Origin: Bacteroidota bacterium
Lineage (GTDB): Bacteria > Bacteroidota > Bacteroidia > Bacteroidales > UBA932
Assembly (NCBI GenBank): GCA_009778375.1
Contig: WRJW01000170.1
Coordinates: 1 to 8,103 of the forward strand
Direction: 5' to 3'
DNA: 8,103 bases
In this document: positions 1 to 7,500 of the stretch, in pieces
Numbering within the stretch: position 1 is the first letter of the stretch
How the letters are laid out: every line of letters begins with the position of its first letter
Made by a program: the position numbers and the translations under genes
Notes under the pieces: model-generated
The model's input: the letters and a program-made list of their open reading frames with translations, nothing else
Databases searched by the model: none
What the model was told of the DNA's origin: nothing

Positions 1-543
1 CGGCAAAATGATACCACATCCATAGAAGTAGATGCTTATCCAAACATGATTTTTAAAGGTGTGGTAACTCAAATTGCCAATTCTGCCAAAAGCACCCTAT
101 CATCTTTGGATCAGGTAACTAATTTTGAGGTCAAAATCTTGATATTACCCTCGTCTTACGAAGAGTTGGCAATGGGCAAAAAAGATAATCCTTTCAGACC
201 CGGTATGTCTGCTTCGGTAGCCATTCAAACCGCTACGGTAAACGATGCCCTCGCGATCCCTATCCAGTGCATTACCACACGCTCCGAGTTGGTCTCCGAC
301 AGCCTCAAAGCCTTTTCACGTCCCGGAGAGATTTTTGAACAGGTTTTTGTGGTACATAGCGGAATAAAAGGAAATACTGCAAAGGTAGTGCGCATTCAAT
401 CAGGCATTCAAGACCACAGCCATATTCAAATCAACGAGGGTCTGGAAGAGGATGATCTGATTGTAACCGGACCCTATTCTGCCATCTCCAAATTGTTAAA
501 ACAGGACTCCAAAGTACTCATCCCGGACGAACATAAACCATAG
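1..543 (+). CDS. Efflux RND/HlyD-type periplasmic adaptor subunit, C-terminal part (5' end outside window)
   Basis: The frame is open from base 1, so this is the last 180 residues of a longer protein. Adaptors of this family (also called membrane fusion proteins) sit in the periplasm, anchored to the inner membrane, and bridge an inner-membrane pump to a TolC-like outer-membrane channel. The fragment carries the beta-barrel segment typical of Bacteroidetes members: FKGVVTQIANSA near fragment residue 18, DQVTNFEVK near 37, and FRPGMSASV at 65-73, followed by AIPIQCITT at 85-93. The membrane-proximal domain closes with GPYSAISKLL near 157. The N-terminal membrane anchor, lipoyl and hairpin domains lie outside the window. 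No pump gene follows; tsaB starts six bases after the stop. The family call is safe, but substrate and pump type (RND or MacB-like ABC) cannot be told from this piece. Confidence 0.88.
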   Translation, partial: RQNDTTSIEVDAYPNMIFKGVVTQIANSAKSTLSSLDQVTNFEVKILILPSSYEELAMGKKDNPFRPGMSASVAIQTATVNDALAIPIQCITTRSELVSDSLKAFSRPGEIFEQVFVVHSGIKGNTAKVVRIQSGIQDHSHIQINEGLEEDDLIVTGPYSAISKLLKQDSKVLIPDEHKP

Positions 544-549
544 TGTATC

Positions 550-1287
550 TTGTCCTTACTCTTACTCATCGAGACAAGTTCCGCCCTCAGTTCTGTGGCT
601 TTGGCTCAGGATGATCGTCTCTTAGCCCTCAAAAAGGTAACCGAGCCCAAATCTCAGGCAAGTCAATTGGCCCCTCTCATTCAAATGTTGCTCAGGGAAC
701 AAATGGCTACGCTTGCCCAATGCGATGCCGTAGCAGTCAGCGCAGGGCCCGGTTCCTACACCGGACTCAGGGTAGGCCTGTCTACGGCCAAAGGAGTTTG
801 TTTTGGGGGAGGAAAACCTCTGATTGCGGTCAACTCTTTGGATATTCTGGTCCAAAACTGTATAGATATACTTGACCAACATCCGCAACATCTACAAATA
901 TTTCCTCCTAACACGCTGATTGTGCCTATGATGGACGCTCGACGCATGGAAGTCTATACTGCCTGTTACCAAATGGACGGAACTCCCTTATCGCCTCCGG
1001 AAGCCATGATGGTGCATCCACACAGTTTTGACAACATTTTGAATCGGGGACCCGTTATTTTTACCGGTGACGGCGTCCAAAAGTGCGCTCCGCTCCTTGA
1101 CCACCCCAATGCCCACTTCAAACCACTCCATCCATCTGCATCGGGCATGCGCTTTGTTGCCTACCGTACCTTCTTATCCCAAAATTTTGCAGACCTCGCC
1201 TACTTCGAACCTTATTACCTCAAAGATTTTAGGGCAGCGTGTAATTCTGCCTCCGATAAATCTCGCCCGACAATGTCTCCGTTTTGA
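550..1287 (+). CDS. tsaB: tRNA t6A biosynthesis protein TsaB
   Basis: TsaB is the non-catalytic ASKHA-fold partner of TsaD. With TsaE they transfer threonylcarbamoyl from TsaC-made threonylcarbamoyl-AMP to A37 of ANN-decoding tRNAs in the cytoplasm. The 245-residue product has the family pattern: LLIETSSALSSVAL at 5-18, GPGSYTGLRVG at 66-76, then STAKG, MDARRMEVYTACY at 128-140 and EPYYLKDF at 220-227. Length is normal. The start is TTG: the frame has a TAG stop at 541-543, only TGT and ATC lie between, and the first in-frame ATG (codon 46) is far inside the conserved fold. No clear Shine-Dalgarno sequence is visible. It lies six bases after the adaptor gene in the same frame and is probably co-transcribed with it. 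Residues after about 227 lie past the usual family end and are encoded opposite the convergent lipoprotein gene. Confidence 0.93.
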   Translation: MSLLLLIETSSALSSVALAQDDRLLALKKVTEPKSQASQLAPLIQMLLREQMATLAQCDAVAVSAGPGSYTGLRVGLSTAKGVCFGGGKPLIAVNSLDILVQNCIDILDQHPQHLQIFPPNTLIVPMMDARRMEVYTACYQMDGTPLSPPEAMMVHPHSFDNILNRGPVIFTGDGVQKCAPLLDHPNAHFKPLHPSASGMRFVAYRTFLSQNFADLAYFEPYYLKDFRAACNSASDKSRPTMSPF

Positions 1288-2351
1288 TCAATGAGAAAAT
1301 TCGTCGGTAATTTGGTTACGGCATAGGTAACTACCGCAGATGAACCTGATCCGTATCCATCGCAAACGCTGATCCAAGGGAGTTGCTGCTCCGTTACCGT
1401 GCGCGCCCAAGCAGTTTTGTCGGTATCGAGGGCCACCTGATAAATTTCCAATGCAGGTGCATATTTTTTGTATAAATCCAACAAATCCTGATTAATAATC
1501 CGTTGTCTGGGATCCTGAGAGAGCCAAAAAGAGAGCAAAATCACCTTTCCTTTTAACAGAGAAAGCGCCACCGGCTCGGCCTGAATATTGGGAAGCGCAA
1601 TGTCGGGAAATCCCGATTCCGTAGCATTCATCAAGTGTTCATTCAACTCCATTTGCTGCCGCCTGAGTTCTGCCTGATCCCGCAACGCAATAACGTATGG
1701 CGATCTGGGATAAAGGGGTTGCAACGAATCATATATATGCTTAAAATAAAGGCCGTCCTTAAAATCGGCAAAGAGCGGAAGATCGTCGGAAAAGCGTTGA
1801 AACAGGACCTGTACAGAAGCCATGGAGGTGGGATGGGTAAACAAAAACCGGATGGCTCCCTGTTTTTGCTTGACGTATACCGTTCCTAAGTCATAATTCA
1901 GAGCAACCGCTTCCTTTGATTCGGGATTTAGAAGCAGAAACTGCTGCATTAACGAATCGTATTGATGTTGAGATGTTTTCATGGCCACTTCTGCCTCGTG
2001 AAGAGATTCCGTTTCGGGCGAGCCTTTGACCTGAACCATTCCGGTAGCCTCCTCAATAGAGAGGTTTACCCGATCGCCGGCCAGTAACAACAACGAAGTT
2101 ACGGATTTATCGTTACACATCAGGTAATAGAATTCGGGAAGGCCTTTTTTGGCAGGAAGACGAAAAGCAAAGTTTCCCCTGCGATCGGTATGCACCGAAT
2201 CGACCGTCACCAAATGCGAAAGATTTAATCGTTTAATCTCCAACTTTGCGTCCGGAATATAATGCCCCTCAACTTTAACCGAGGAGGCCCCATTACACGC
2301 GCCGGCTAAGAACAGCGCAGTCAAGGCAAATGCAAGGATAATTTTTCTCAT
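1215..2351 (-). CDS. TlpA/ResA-like thioredoxin-fold lipoprotein without the CxxC active site
   Basis: This 378-residue product starts with a lipoprotein signal: MRKIILAFALTALFLAGAC, with the lipidated cysteine at 19. It should be attached to a membrane and face the periplasm. Residues about 25-110 resemble the DUF4369 beta domain common in Bacteroidetes (VEGHY, DRRGNFAF, LLLLAGDRVNLSI). A helical middle part (115-240) follows, then a thioredoxin-like domain (245-378) with FPDIALPN, KGKVILLSFW, a cis-proline in KLPTNFLID (P349) and a closing helix. The active site that usually reads WCxxC is QDPRQ at 279-283, so both redox cysteines are gone (D280 and Q283). Disulfide exchange by the usual mechanism is therefore unlikely, and the role is unknown; ligand or protein binding is a guess. 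It starts four bases after the HIT gene stop and is last in the greA operon. Confidence 0.87.
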   Translation of the reverse strand: MRKIILAFALTALFLAGACNGASSVKVEGHYIPDAKLEIKRLNLSHLVTVDSVHTDRRGNFAFRLPAKKGLPEFYYLMCNDKSVTSLLLLAGDRVNLSIEEATGMVQVKGSPETESLHEAEVAMKTSQHQYDSLMQQFLLLNPESKEAVALNYDLGTVYVKQKQGAIRFLFTHPTSMASVQVLFQRFSDDLPLFADFKDGLYFKHIYDSLQPLYPRSPYVIALRDQAELRRQQMELNEHLMNATESGFPDIALPNIQAEPVALSLLKGKVILLSFWLSQDPRQRIINQDLLDLYKKYAPALEIYQVALDTDKTAWARTVTEQQLPWISVCDGYGSGSSAVVTYAVTKLPTNFLIDQNGDIVGRDLSEAELHAALKSLR

Positions 2352-2355
2352 ACGC

Positions 2356-2754
2356 TTACAGAATGAACGCTTTGGATATTTCTAAAGAGAGTTTGCGCAA
2401 TTCCTCGGTCGCCAACTCGCATCTCGGTTGAGAAAAGTCAATATCACGTTCGCGGTTCAAAGGAATTAAATGGATATGGGCATGGGGTACCTCTAAGCCG
2501 ATCACCGCCACACCGATCCGTTTGCAGGGAATAACCTGCTTTATCGCTTTGGCTACCCGTTGGGCAAAAATAAAGAGGGCGCCTGCTTCTTCCTGAGGCA
2601 GGTCAAAGATATAATCGACTTCGCGTTTTGGAATCACCAAGGTATGCCCGGGTCTAAGAGGATTTATATCCAAAAAAGCATAAAAGCGATTGTCTTCGGC
2701 AATTTTGTAGGAAGGAATCTCTCCGGCCGCGATTTTACTAAAAAGGGTAGACAT
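2356..2754 (-). CDS. HIT family nucleotide-binding hydrolase
   Basis: A 132-residue histidine-triad protein of usual length. HIT proteins hydrolyse or transfer nucleotides from phosphoramidates, aminoacyl-adenylates or dinucleoside polyphosphates through a nucleoside-monophosphate intermediate on the middle histidine. Visible marks are the N-terminal LFSKIAAGEIPSYKIAED, then FYAFLDINPLRPGHTLVIPK (23-42), and the triad HAHIHLIP with H91, H93 and H95 (H93 the likely nucleophile). The start used here is the ATG at 2754, one base after the greA stop, because the family normally begins with MSTLF. An upstream in-frame ATG at 2781 would add nine residues lying inside greA and is less likely. The context (greA upstream, lipoprotein four bases downstream) fits an operon. 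The substrate cannot be predicted; a HinT-like purine nucleoside phosphoramidase is the nearest general description. Confidence 0.93.
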   Translation of the reverse strand: MSTLFSKIAAGEIPSYKIAEDNRFYAFLDINPLRPGHTLVIPKREVDYIFDLPQEEAGALFIFAQRVAKAIKQVIPCKRIGVAVIGLEVPHAHIHLIPLNRERDIDFSQPRCELATEELRKLSLEISKAFIL

Positions 2755-2755
2755 A

Positions 2756-3226
2756 CTATTTTGATATATTGAGGATTTCAAACTTTAATAAACCGGAAGG
2801 AACCTTGACTTCCACCACCTCTCCCTTTTGTTTGCCAATCAGGGCTTTCCCGATCGGGGTGGCTGCCGCCAATTTACCCTCTTTGAGGTTGGCCTCGCTC
2901 TCGCCCACCAAGGTATACTCCATCACAACTTGATTGCTCAGGTTTTTAATCATTACCTTATTAAGCATTTGCACATACGTAGTATTGATTTTGGACTCGT
3001 CCATGACACGCGCAGTGGCCATCATATCCTCCATCTTAGCAATCTTCATCTCCAAAATACCTTGAGCCTCCTTGGCGGCGTCGTATTCGGCGTTTTCCGA
3101 AAGATCTCCCTTATCCCGCGCTTCGGCGATCTGGCGGGAGATTACAGGTCTTTCTGCAATCAACTGATTCAATTCGGCTTTGAGCTTTTCCAACCCTTCG
3201 GCCGTTACATAATGTATTTTTGACAT
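2756..3226 (-). CDS. greA: Transcription elongation factor GreA
   Basis: GreA enters the secondary channel of RNA polymerase and stimulates cleavage of backtracked transcripts, which rescues paused complexes and improves fidelity. The 156-residue product shows the N-terminal coiled coil (GLEKLKAELNQL, then IAEARDKGDLSENAEYDAAKEAQ) with the acidic tip residues D41 and E44, followed by the C-terminal FKBP-like domain (YTLVGESEANLKEGK, then TPIGKALIGKQKGEVVEV). An ATG two codons upstream (3232) is also possible. The 3226 start is preferred because it puts the tip residues at the same numbers as in E. coli GreA and gives a normal N-terminus; both starts have an A-rich upstream stretch as is usual in Bacteroidetes. 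It is first in a likely greA-HIT-lipoprotein operon, with its own predicted promoter and a hairpin in the leader. Confidence 0.96.
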   Translation of the reverse strand: MSKIHYVTAEGLEKLKAELNQLIAERPVISRQIAEARDKGDLSENAEYDAAKEAQGILEMKIAKMEDMMATARVMDESKINTTYVQMLNKVMIKNLSNQVVMEYTLVGESEANLKEGKLAAATPIGKALIGKQKGEVVEVKVPSGLLKFEILNISK

Positions 3227-3244
3227 GGTCATTATTTTTAAAGG

Positions 3245-3276
3245 AAAAAAGAATTCCGTTGGAGCGGAACTCTTTT
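3245..3276 (-). terminator. Terminator-like hairpin with U-tract in the greA leader
   Basis: Read on the minus strand, AAAAGAGTTCCG (3276-3265) can pair with CGGAATTCTTTT (3258-3247) around the six-base loop CTCCAA. This gives 12 pairs including one G-U, and the last six bases (3250-3245) are all U. On the plus strand the same place has an A-C mismatch, so the structure favours minus-strand transcripts. It may end transcripts of the glycogen-ribF operon, but it also lies within the leader expected from the predicted greA promoter. The stem is A/U-rich apart from the CCG/CGG core, so its strength is uncertain. Confidence 0.5.
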
Positions 3277-3279
3277 GTG

Positions 3280-3310
3280 CAAAGATAATACTTTTAATTT
3301 ACAAATCAAA
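3280..3310 (-). promoter_or_regulatory. Predicted Bacteroidetes-type promoter of greA
   Basis: The minus strand has TTTG at 3310-3307, then 19 bases, then TATCTTTG at 3287-3280. This matches the Bacteroides housekeeping consensus of a -33 TTTG and a -7 TAnnTTTG box at the known spacing. The upstream box overlaps the stop codon of the small membrane protein gene. Transcription would be expected to begin a few bases downstream, around 3273-3276, giving a leader of about 45-50 bases before greA. Confidence 0.6.
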
Positions 3311-3665
3311 CTTTCCACTTTGGATGCATCACCTCGGAGAACAAAATCGCATTCAGAGGGGTGAAATCTTGGAGCAAAGAGGCTTCTTCTTCAGCATCTT
3401 CTACTTCCATGACCTCCTCGGCTTCCCTCTTTTTAACAGGGGCAGTGGTCGGCAGGGAGGGCGATTCCGGAGGGCATGACGCCTCGAAAAACGGCGTCGA
3501 GAAAGCCGGTTCCTCTTTTTCCGGGAGGTCAAAGAAGAATTCATCGCGTTGTGGTCGGGAGTGCATACGCTGCTCCTGGGTCCTTTTCTTTTTGTTTACG
3601 CTGTTTACCAATTGAAATAATCCAATGGCAACGGCAGCAATAATCGCTATAATTGAGTCGTCCAT
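3306..3665 (-). CDS. Small acidic single-pass membrane protein of unknown function
   Basis: I do not recognise a named family. The 119-residue product has one hydrophobic segment right at the N-terminus (residues about 4-20, IIAIIAAVAIGLFQLV), then a basic patch (NKKKRTQEQR), which suggests an N-out, C-in anchor by the positive-inside rule. Residues 41-97 form a low-complexity linker rich in proline and glutamate, probably disordered. The last 20 residues look ordered again (DFTPLNAILFSEVMHPKW) and resemble a short C-terminal motif (roughly F-x-x-x-x-A-[IV]-[IL]-[FY]-S-E-[IV]-[LM]) that I recall from small Bacteroidales membrane proteins. The start at 3665 overlaps the end of ribF by 19 bases and is the only ATG before the membrane segment. 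Overlap and strand suggest translation coupled to ribF. The reading frame is very likely a real gene; the function is open. Confidence 0.75.
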   Translation of the reverse strand: MDDSIIAIIAAVAIGLFQLVNSVNKKKRTQEQRMHSRPQRDEFFFDLPEKEEPAFSTPFFEASCPPESPSLPTTAPVKKREAEEVMEVEDAEEEASLLQDFTPLNAILFSEVMHPKWKV

Positions 3666-4543
3666 ATTTGTTTAATTTTGTCTTTATCTTCTGTAAGTTG
3701 CTGTCTGAGGGCTTCCATCGAACTAAAACCCTGCTCTCCCCTCAATCGGTGTAAAGGATATACCGTCAAGGGTAATCCATATATATCCTCGTCAAAATCA
3801 AATATATGTGTTTCTATGGTACGGCCATGGGAATGTTTGACGGTGGGCCGGAAGCCTATATTCATCATCCCTTGGTAACGTCTGCCCATCTGATCAACTT
3901 CCACCGCATAAACACCGTCGGCAGGAAGTTGTTTCAGCGGTTCATACAGACACATATTTGCCGTAGGAAAGCCTATGGTACGTCCCAACCGCTCCCCTTC
4001 TACCACTACTCCGTTAAGCGGGTAGGGATAGCCTAACCACCTATTGGCCTGTTCCATCTCGCCCCCTTGAATCGATTCGCGTATTTTTGTAGAACTCACC
4101 ACTTTGTCATCACATATTATTTCGCCCACACGGGTCAACCCCAAGCCCGTTTTTTGAGCCGCGGCTTCCAAATGGGCAAAACTTTGATCTGCGTCGTGCC
4201 CTATCCGGTGGTTATATCCCACCACCAAATGATCGATTCCGTATTGCTCTTTGAGGCAATCGGCCAGGAAAGTATGGGCGCTCATCTGCGAAAGTTCCCG
4301 GGTAAAGGAGCGTACATGTACCTGGCTGATCCCAAAATCGAGCATCCACGCTCTTTTCTCTTCCAAACTGTTTAACAAACGAAACTTGTCGGCATCGCTT
4401 TGCAAAACGGTTCTGGGGTGGGGCCAAAAAGTTATAACTACCGCCCGGCCTCCCTGCTCCTTTGCCAACCTGCACAATTCGGAGAGTACCGCGCGGTGCC
4501 CTATATGCACCCCGTCAAAAAAACCGGTAGCTGCTATAACCAT
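3647..4543 (-). CDS. ribF: Bifunctional riboflavin kinase / FAD synthetase RibF
   Basis: RibF phosphorylates riboflavin to FMN and then adenylylates FMN to FAD in the cytoplasm. The 298-residue product has both domains. The N-terminal nucleotidylyltransferase shows GFFDGVHIGHR (7-17, with the HIGH motif), TFWPHPR, VVGYNHRIGHD (107-117) and VSSTKIRESI (149-158). The C-terminal flavokinase shows GRTIGFPTAN (187-196), NIGFRPTV, and ETHIFDFDEDIYG with E244 as the likely catalytic base. The ATG at 4543 is the only usable start: upstream in frame there is a TAA at 4580-4582 and no ATG, GTG or TTG between. This makes the protein begin almost directly on the first beta strand, some 15 residues shorter than many RibF proteins. 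It overlaps the upstream glycogen gene by ten bases and the downstream gene by 19. Confidence 0.95.
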   Translation of the reverse strand: MVIAATGFFDGVHIGHRAVLSELCRLAKEQGGRAVVITFWPHPRTVLQSDADKFRLLNSLEEKRAWMLDFGISQVHVRSFTRELSQMSAHTFLADCLKEQYGIDHLVVGYNHRIGHDADQSFAHLEAAAQKTGLGLTRVGEIICDDKVVSSTKIRESIQGGEMEQANRWLGYPYPLNGVVVEGERLGRTIGFPTANMCLYEPLKQLPADGVYAVEVDQMGRRYQGMMNIGFRPTVKHSHGRTIETHIFDFDEDIYGLPLTVYPLHRLRGEQGFSSMEALRQQLTEDKDKIKQIWTTQL

Positions 4544-7500
4544 TTGACTAAAGCAAAATCTTGTCTGTGCGCTAATTTCTTATTTTTGGCATACATTCGT
4601 CCGGCTGCGTAAAAAATTCCTGCGCTGTCTGGAATCAATACACAGCGATAGGTAGCCTTGCCCTGATCGTAGTCGTGCAGTTTAAATTCGACCTTGGCCG
4701 CTATTTTAAAGTTTCCGTCTTTTTCCTCTTCGGCCAATACCATCTCCACGCCCATATCATCGGGCCGCAAATCGCCTATATGAAATACAGCTTCGGCTTC
4801 GTACCTTTTTCCCAGCAATAACTCCTCATTGACCATGTCGGGACGGTTAAAGGCAATCATTTCGATATTGTTCCATTCGCGACGCATATTCTTTTTCCAG
4901 TGCGCCATTTCCCGCGCCAGGGCGTAATCGTCGGCAACCATTTCGTGATACCTGTTATATAATGGGGTATAAAAACGCTCTTCATAGTCAGAGAGCATAC
5001 GGCGGGTGGTAAAATGAACCGCTACTTTGGCAATGGTATTTTTGATGATTTGAATCCAATCTAACGGTATGCCCTGGGGATTGAGGGAATAAAAGAGAGG
5101 AGCAATCTCGTCTTCGAGCATATTATAAATGGTTTCTGCATCCATCTCATCCTGATACTCCTGATTTTCATAAGTGCGCTCCATAGGAAGCGCCCATCCC
5201 GCGTCGGGCTGATAACCTTCTACCCACCAACCGTCTAATACGCTAAAGTGCATGACTCCATTCATGACCGCCTTTTCTCCGCTGGTACCGGATGCCTCCA
5301 AAGGACGGGTAGGGGTATTCATCCAAATATCTACCCCCTGTACCATAAGTTTGGCCAAGTTCATGTCGTAATTTTCTAAAAACAAAATCTTCCCCAGAAA
5401 TTGTGGCATGCGCGATACCTCTACAATGCGTTTGATTAAATCCTGCCCCGCTTTATCTGCAGGATGGGCTTTGCCGGCAAAAATAATTTGTACGGGTTGA
5501 CGGGGATTATTAATAATCTCGTCCAAACGGTCCAAGTTTTTAAAAAGCAAATGAGCGCGTTTGTAGGTAGCAAACCTGCGTGCAAAACCAATGGTCAGTA
5601 TGTCGTCCCGGAGGGTTTCGCGAATGGCTACTATGTCGTGAGGAGCATAATGGGCTGGGGCGCCGGAACCGGACATACGCTCCTTAATAGTAGTTATTAG
5701 TTTAGCTCTTAACTCGTTACGAACTCCCCAAACTACGTGATCTTCGACCTTATAAATGTCTTGGAAACAGGATGGATCGTATACCTTTTTCCAAGAATCC
5801 GCCGTCCAGGTGGGATTGTGTACGCCGTTGGTTACATAACTTACGTGCAACTCTTCGGGCAAATAGCCGGGCCAAAGGGGAGCAAGGATTTTTTGGCTCA
5901 CTTTTCCGTGCAGCCAGCTCACTCCGTTGACCTCCAGGGAGAGGTTGGCGGCCAAAAAACTCATGGAAAATTTCTCATCCGAATTATAGGCATTTATTTT
6001 TCCTAAACCCATCAAGGTCTCCCAAGTAGTTTTCATTCGGTCGGGATAATGGGCGATATAAGTCCGCAACATGTCCTCAGAAAAGGCATCGTGTCCGGCA
6101 GGCACCGGAGTATGCGTAGTAAAAAGGGAAGATGCACGCACTACCTCCATGGCTTCGTCAAAACGAAGCCCATATTCCATAACAAATTCTCTAATGCGCT
6201 CTAATCCAATAAAAGCGGCATGTCCTTCGTTACAATGATATACGTCAAAATCTATACCCAAAAGACGGAGCGCCCTAATCCCTCCTATTCCCAGCAGCAA
6301 CTCCTGCTTGAGTCGGGTCTCCCCGTTTCCCCCATACAGGTGGTAGGTTATTTCACGGTCTTCCTGCAAGTTGTCTTCAAAATCGGTATCCAAAAGAATC
6401 AACTCTGTACGCCCCACATCTACCCGCCAAAGGCGGGCAAAGACGGTACGCCCGGGAAAAGCAAGGCTAATCGTCAACCATTTATCTTGATGATCCCGCA
6501 CAGGGGTGACCGGAATCTTTAAAAAATCCTGAGCTTCGTATTCCGCCGCCTGATTTCCTTGCGCCGAAAGTTTTTGGGTAAAATATCCATAACGGTACAA
6601 CAATCCTACTCCGGTAATCCGCACCCCTTTATCGCTCGATTCTTTGAGGTAGTCTCCGGCCAAAATCCCCAGACCGCCCGAATAAATTTTAAGGGAGGCA
6701 TCCAAACCAAATTCCATGCTAAAATATGCAATTTTAGGACCTTGCAAATCAGATTTTCGGCTCATATAGGCCTCAAACTGCTCCATCACTTGATCTAACC
6801 GTTGTACAAATCCCTCCTCTTTTTCCAACTCCTGATATCGCTTCAAGGGTATTCTGTCCAACAATTGAATGGGGTTGCCCTCCGTTTTTTGCCACAACAA
6901 GGGATCAATGCTTTTAAACAACTCTTTAGCCTCCTGATTCCAGCACCACCACAAGTTTTTGGATAGGGTATCCAATCCGGCCAAACGTTTGGACAATTGT
7001 TTTTGAATCATAATGCGGGACCATTGAGGCCGACTCACCATCACCTCCTTATGAACTAAATGCTCGCTCTCGTCTTTTTGTGCCGGAAAACTGCCAATGT
7101 CAGCCATAATTTTTTCCAGTGCTAACGTGTAGGCTTGTTGATAATAGTTTATCTGATGCTCCCAAAGGGCAATCGTAGAAACGTCCTTGGCGTTTTCCCT
7201 AATTTCCTCCTCTTCTTGACCCCACAACCGCGACAAGGATTCTATTTGCCTGAGGATCGCGTCCACTACTTCATCATTGTTAACGTCGTTCCTTTGAATT
7301 ATTTCGATGCCCGGATGGGGCTTGGTATATTGAGCTGCCACCCAAAGGCCAAAACCGGCCAATGAAGTCGTAACGGTGGGTACGCTAAAAGCAAGGCTTT
7401 CCAAAGGGGTATATCCCCAAGGTTCGTAGTAGGAAGGAAAGACCGACAAATCCAATCCGACCAACAAGTCGTAGTAGTGCATATTGATTACGCCGTCGCT

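Noticed and set aside
622..1148. Minus-strand frames of 60-89 codons opposite tsaB
   Set aside because: They show no recognisable motif and lie wholly opposite a well-supported tsaB frame.
2755..2781. Longer start of the HIT gene at 2781, overlapping greA by 26 bases
   Set aside because: The nine added residues (MKSSIYQNS) do not fit the family N-terminus, whereas the ATG at 2754 gives the typical MSTLFSKI start one base after the greA stop.
3227..3232. greA start at 3232 (MTMSK)
   Set aside because: Possible, but the 3226 start gives D41 and E44 in the same numbering as E. coli GreA and a more usual N-terminus. Not decisive.
3361..3615. Plus-strand reading frame of 84 codons, rich in serine
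   Set aside because: It is the mirror of the Glu/Pro-rich linker of the minus-strand membrane protein; the serine runs come from antisense GAA/GAG-type codons and no known motif is present.
5464..6798. Several plus-strand frames of 78-100 codons opposite the phosphorylase region
   Set aside because: They are short, without motifs or consistent spacing, and lie opposite strongly conserved GT35 codons; shadows of the real gene.
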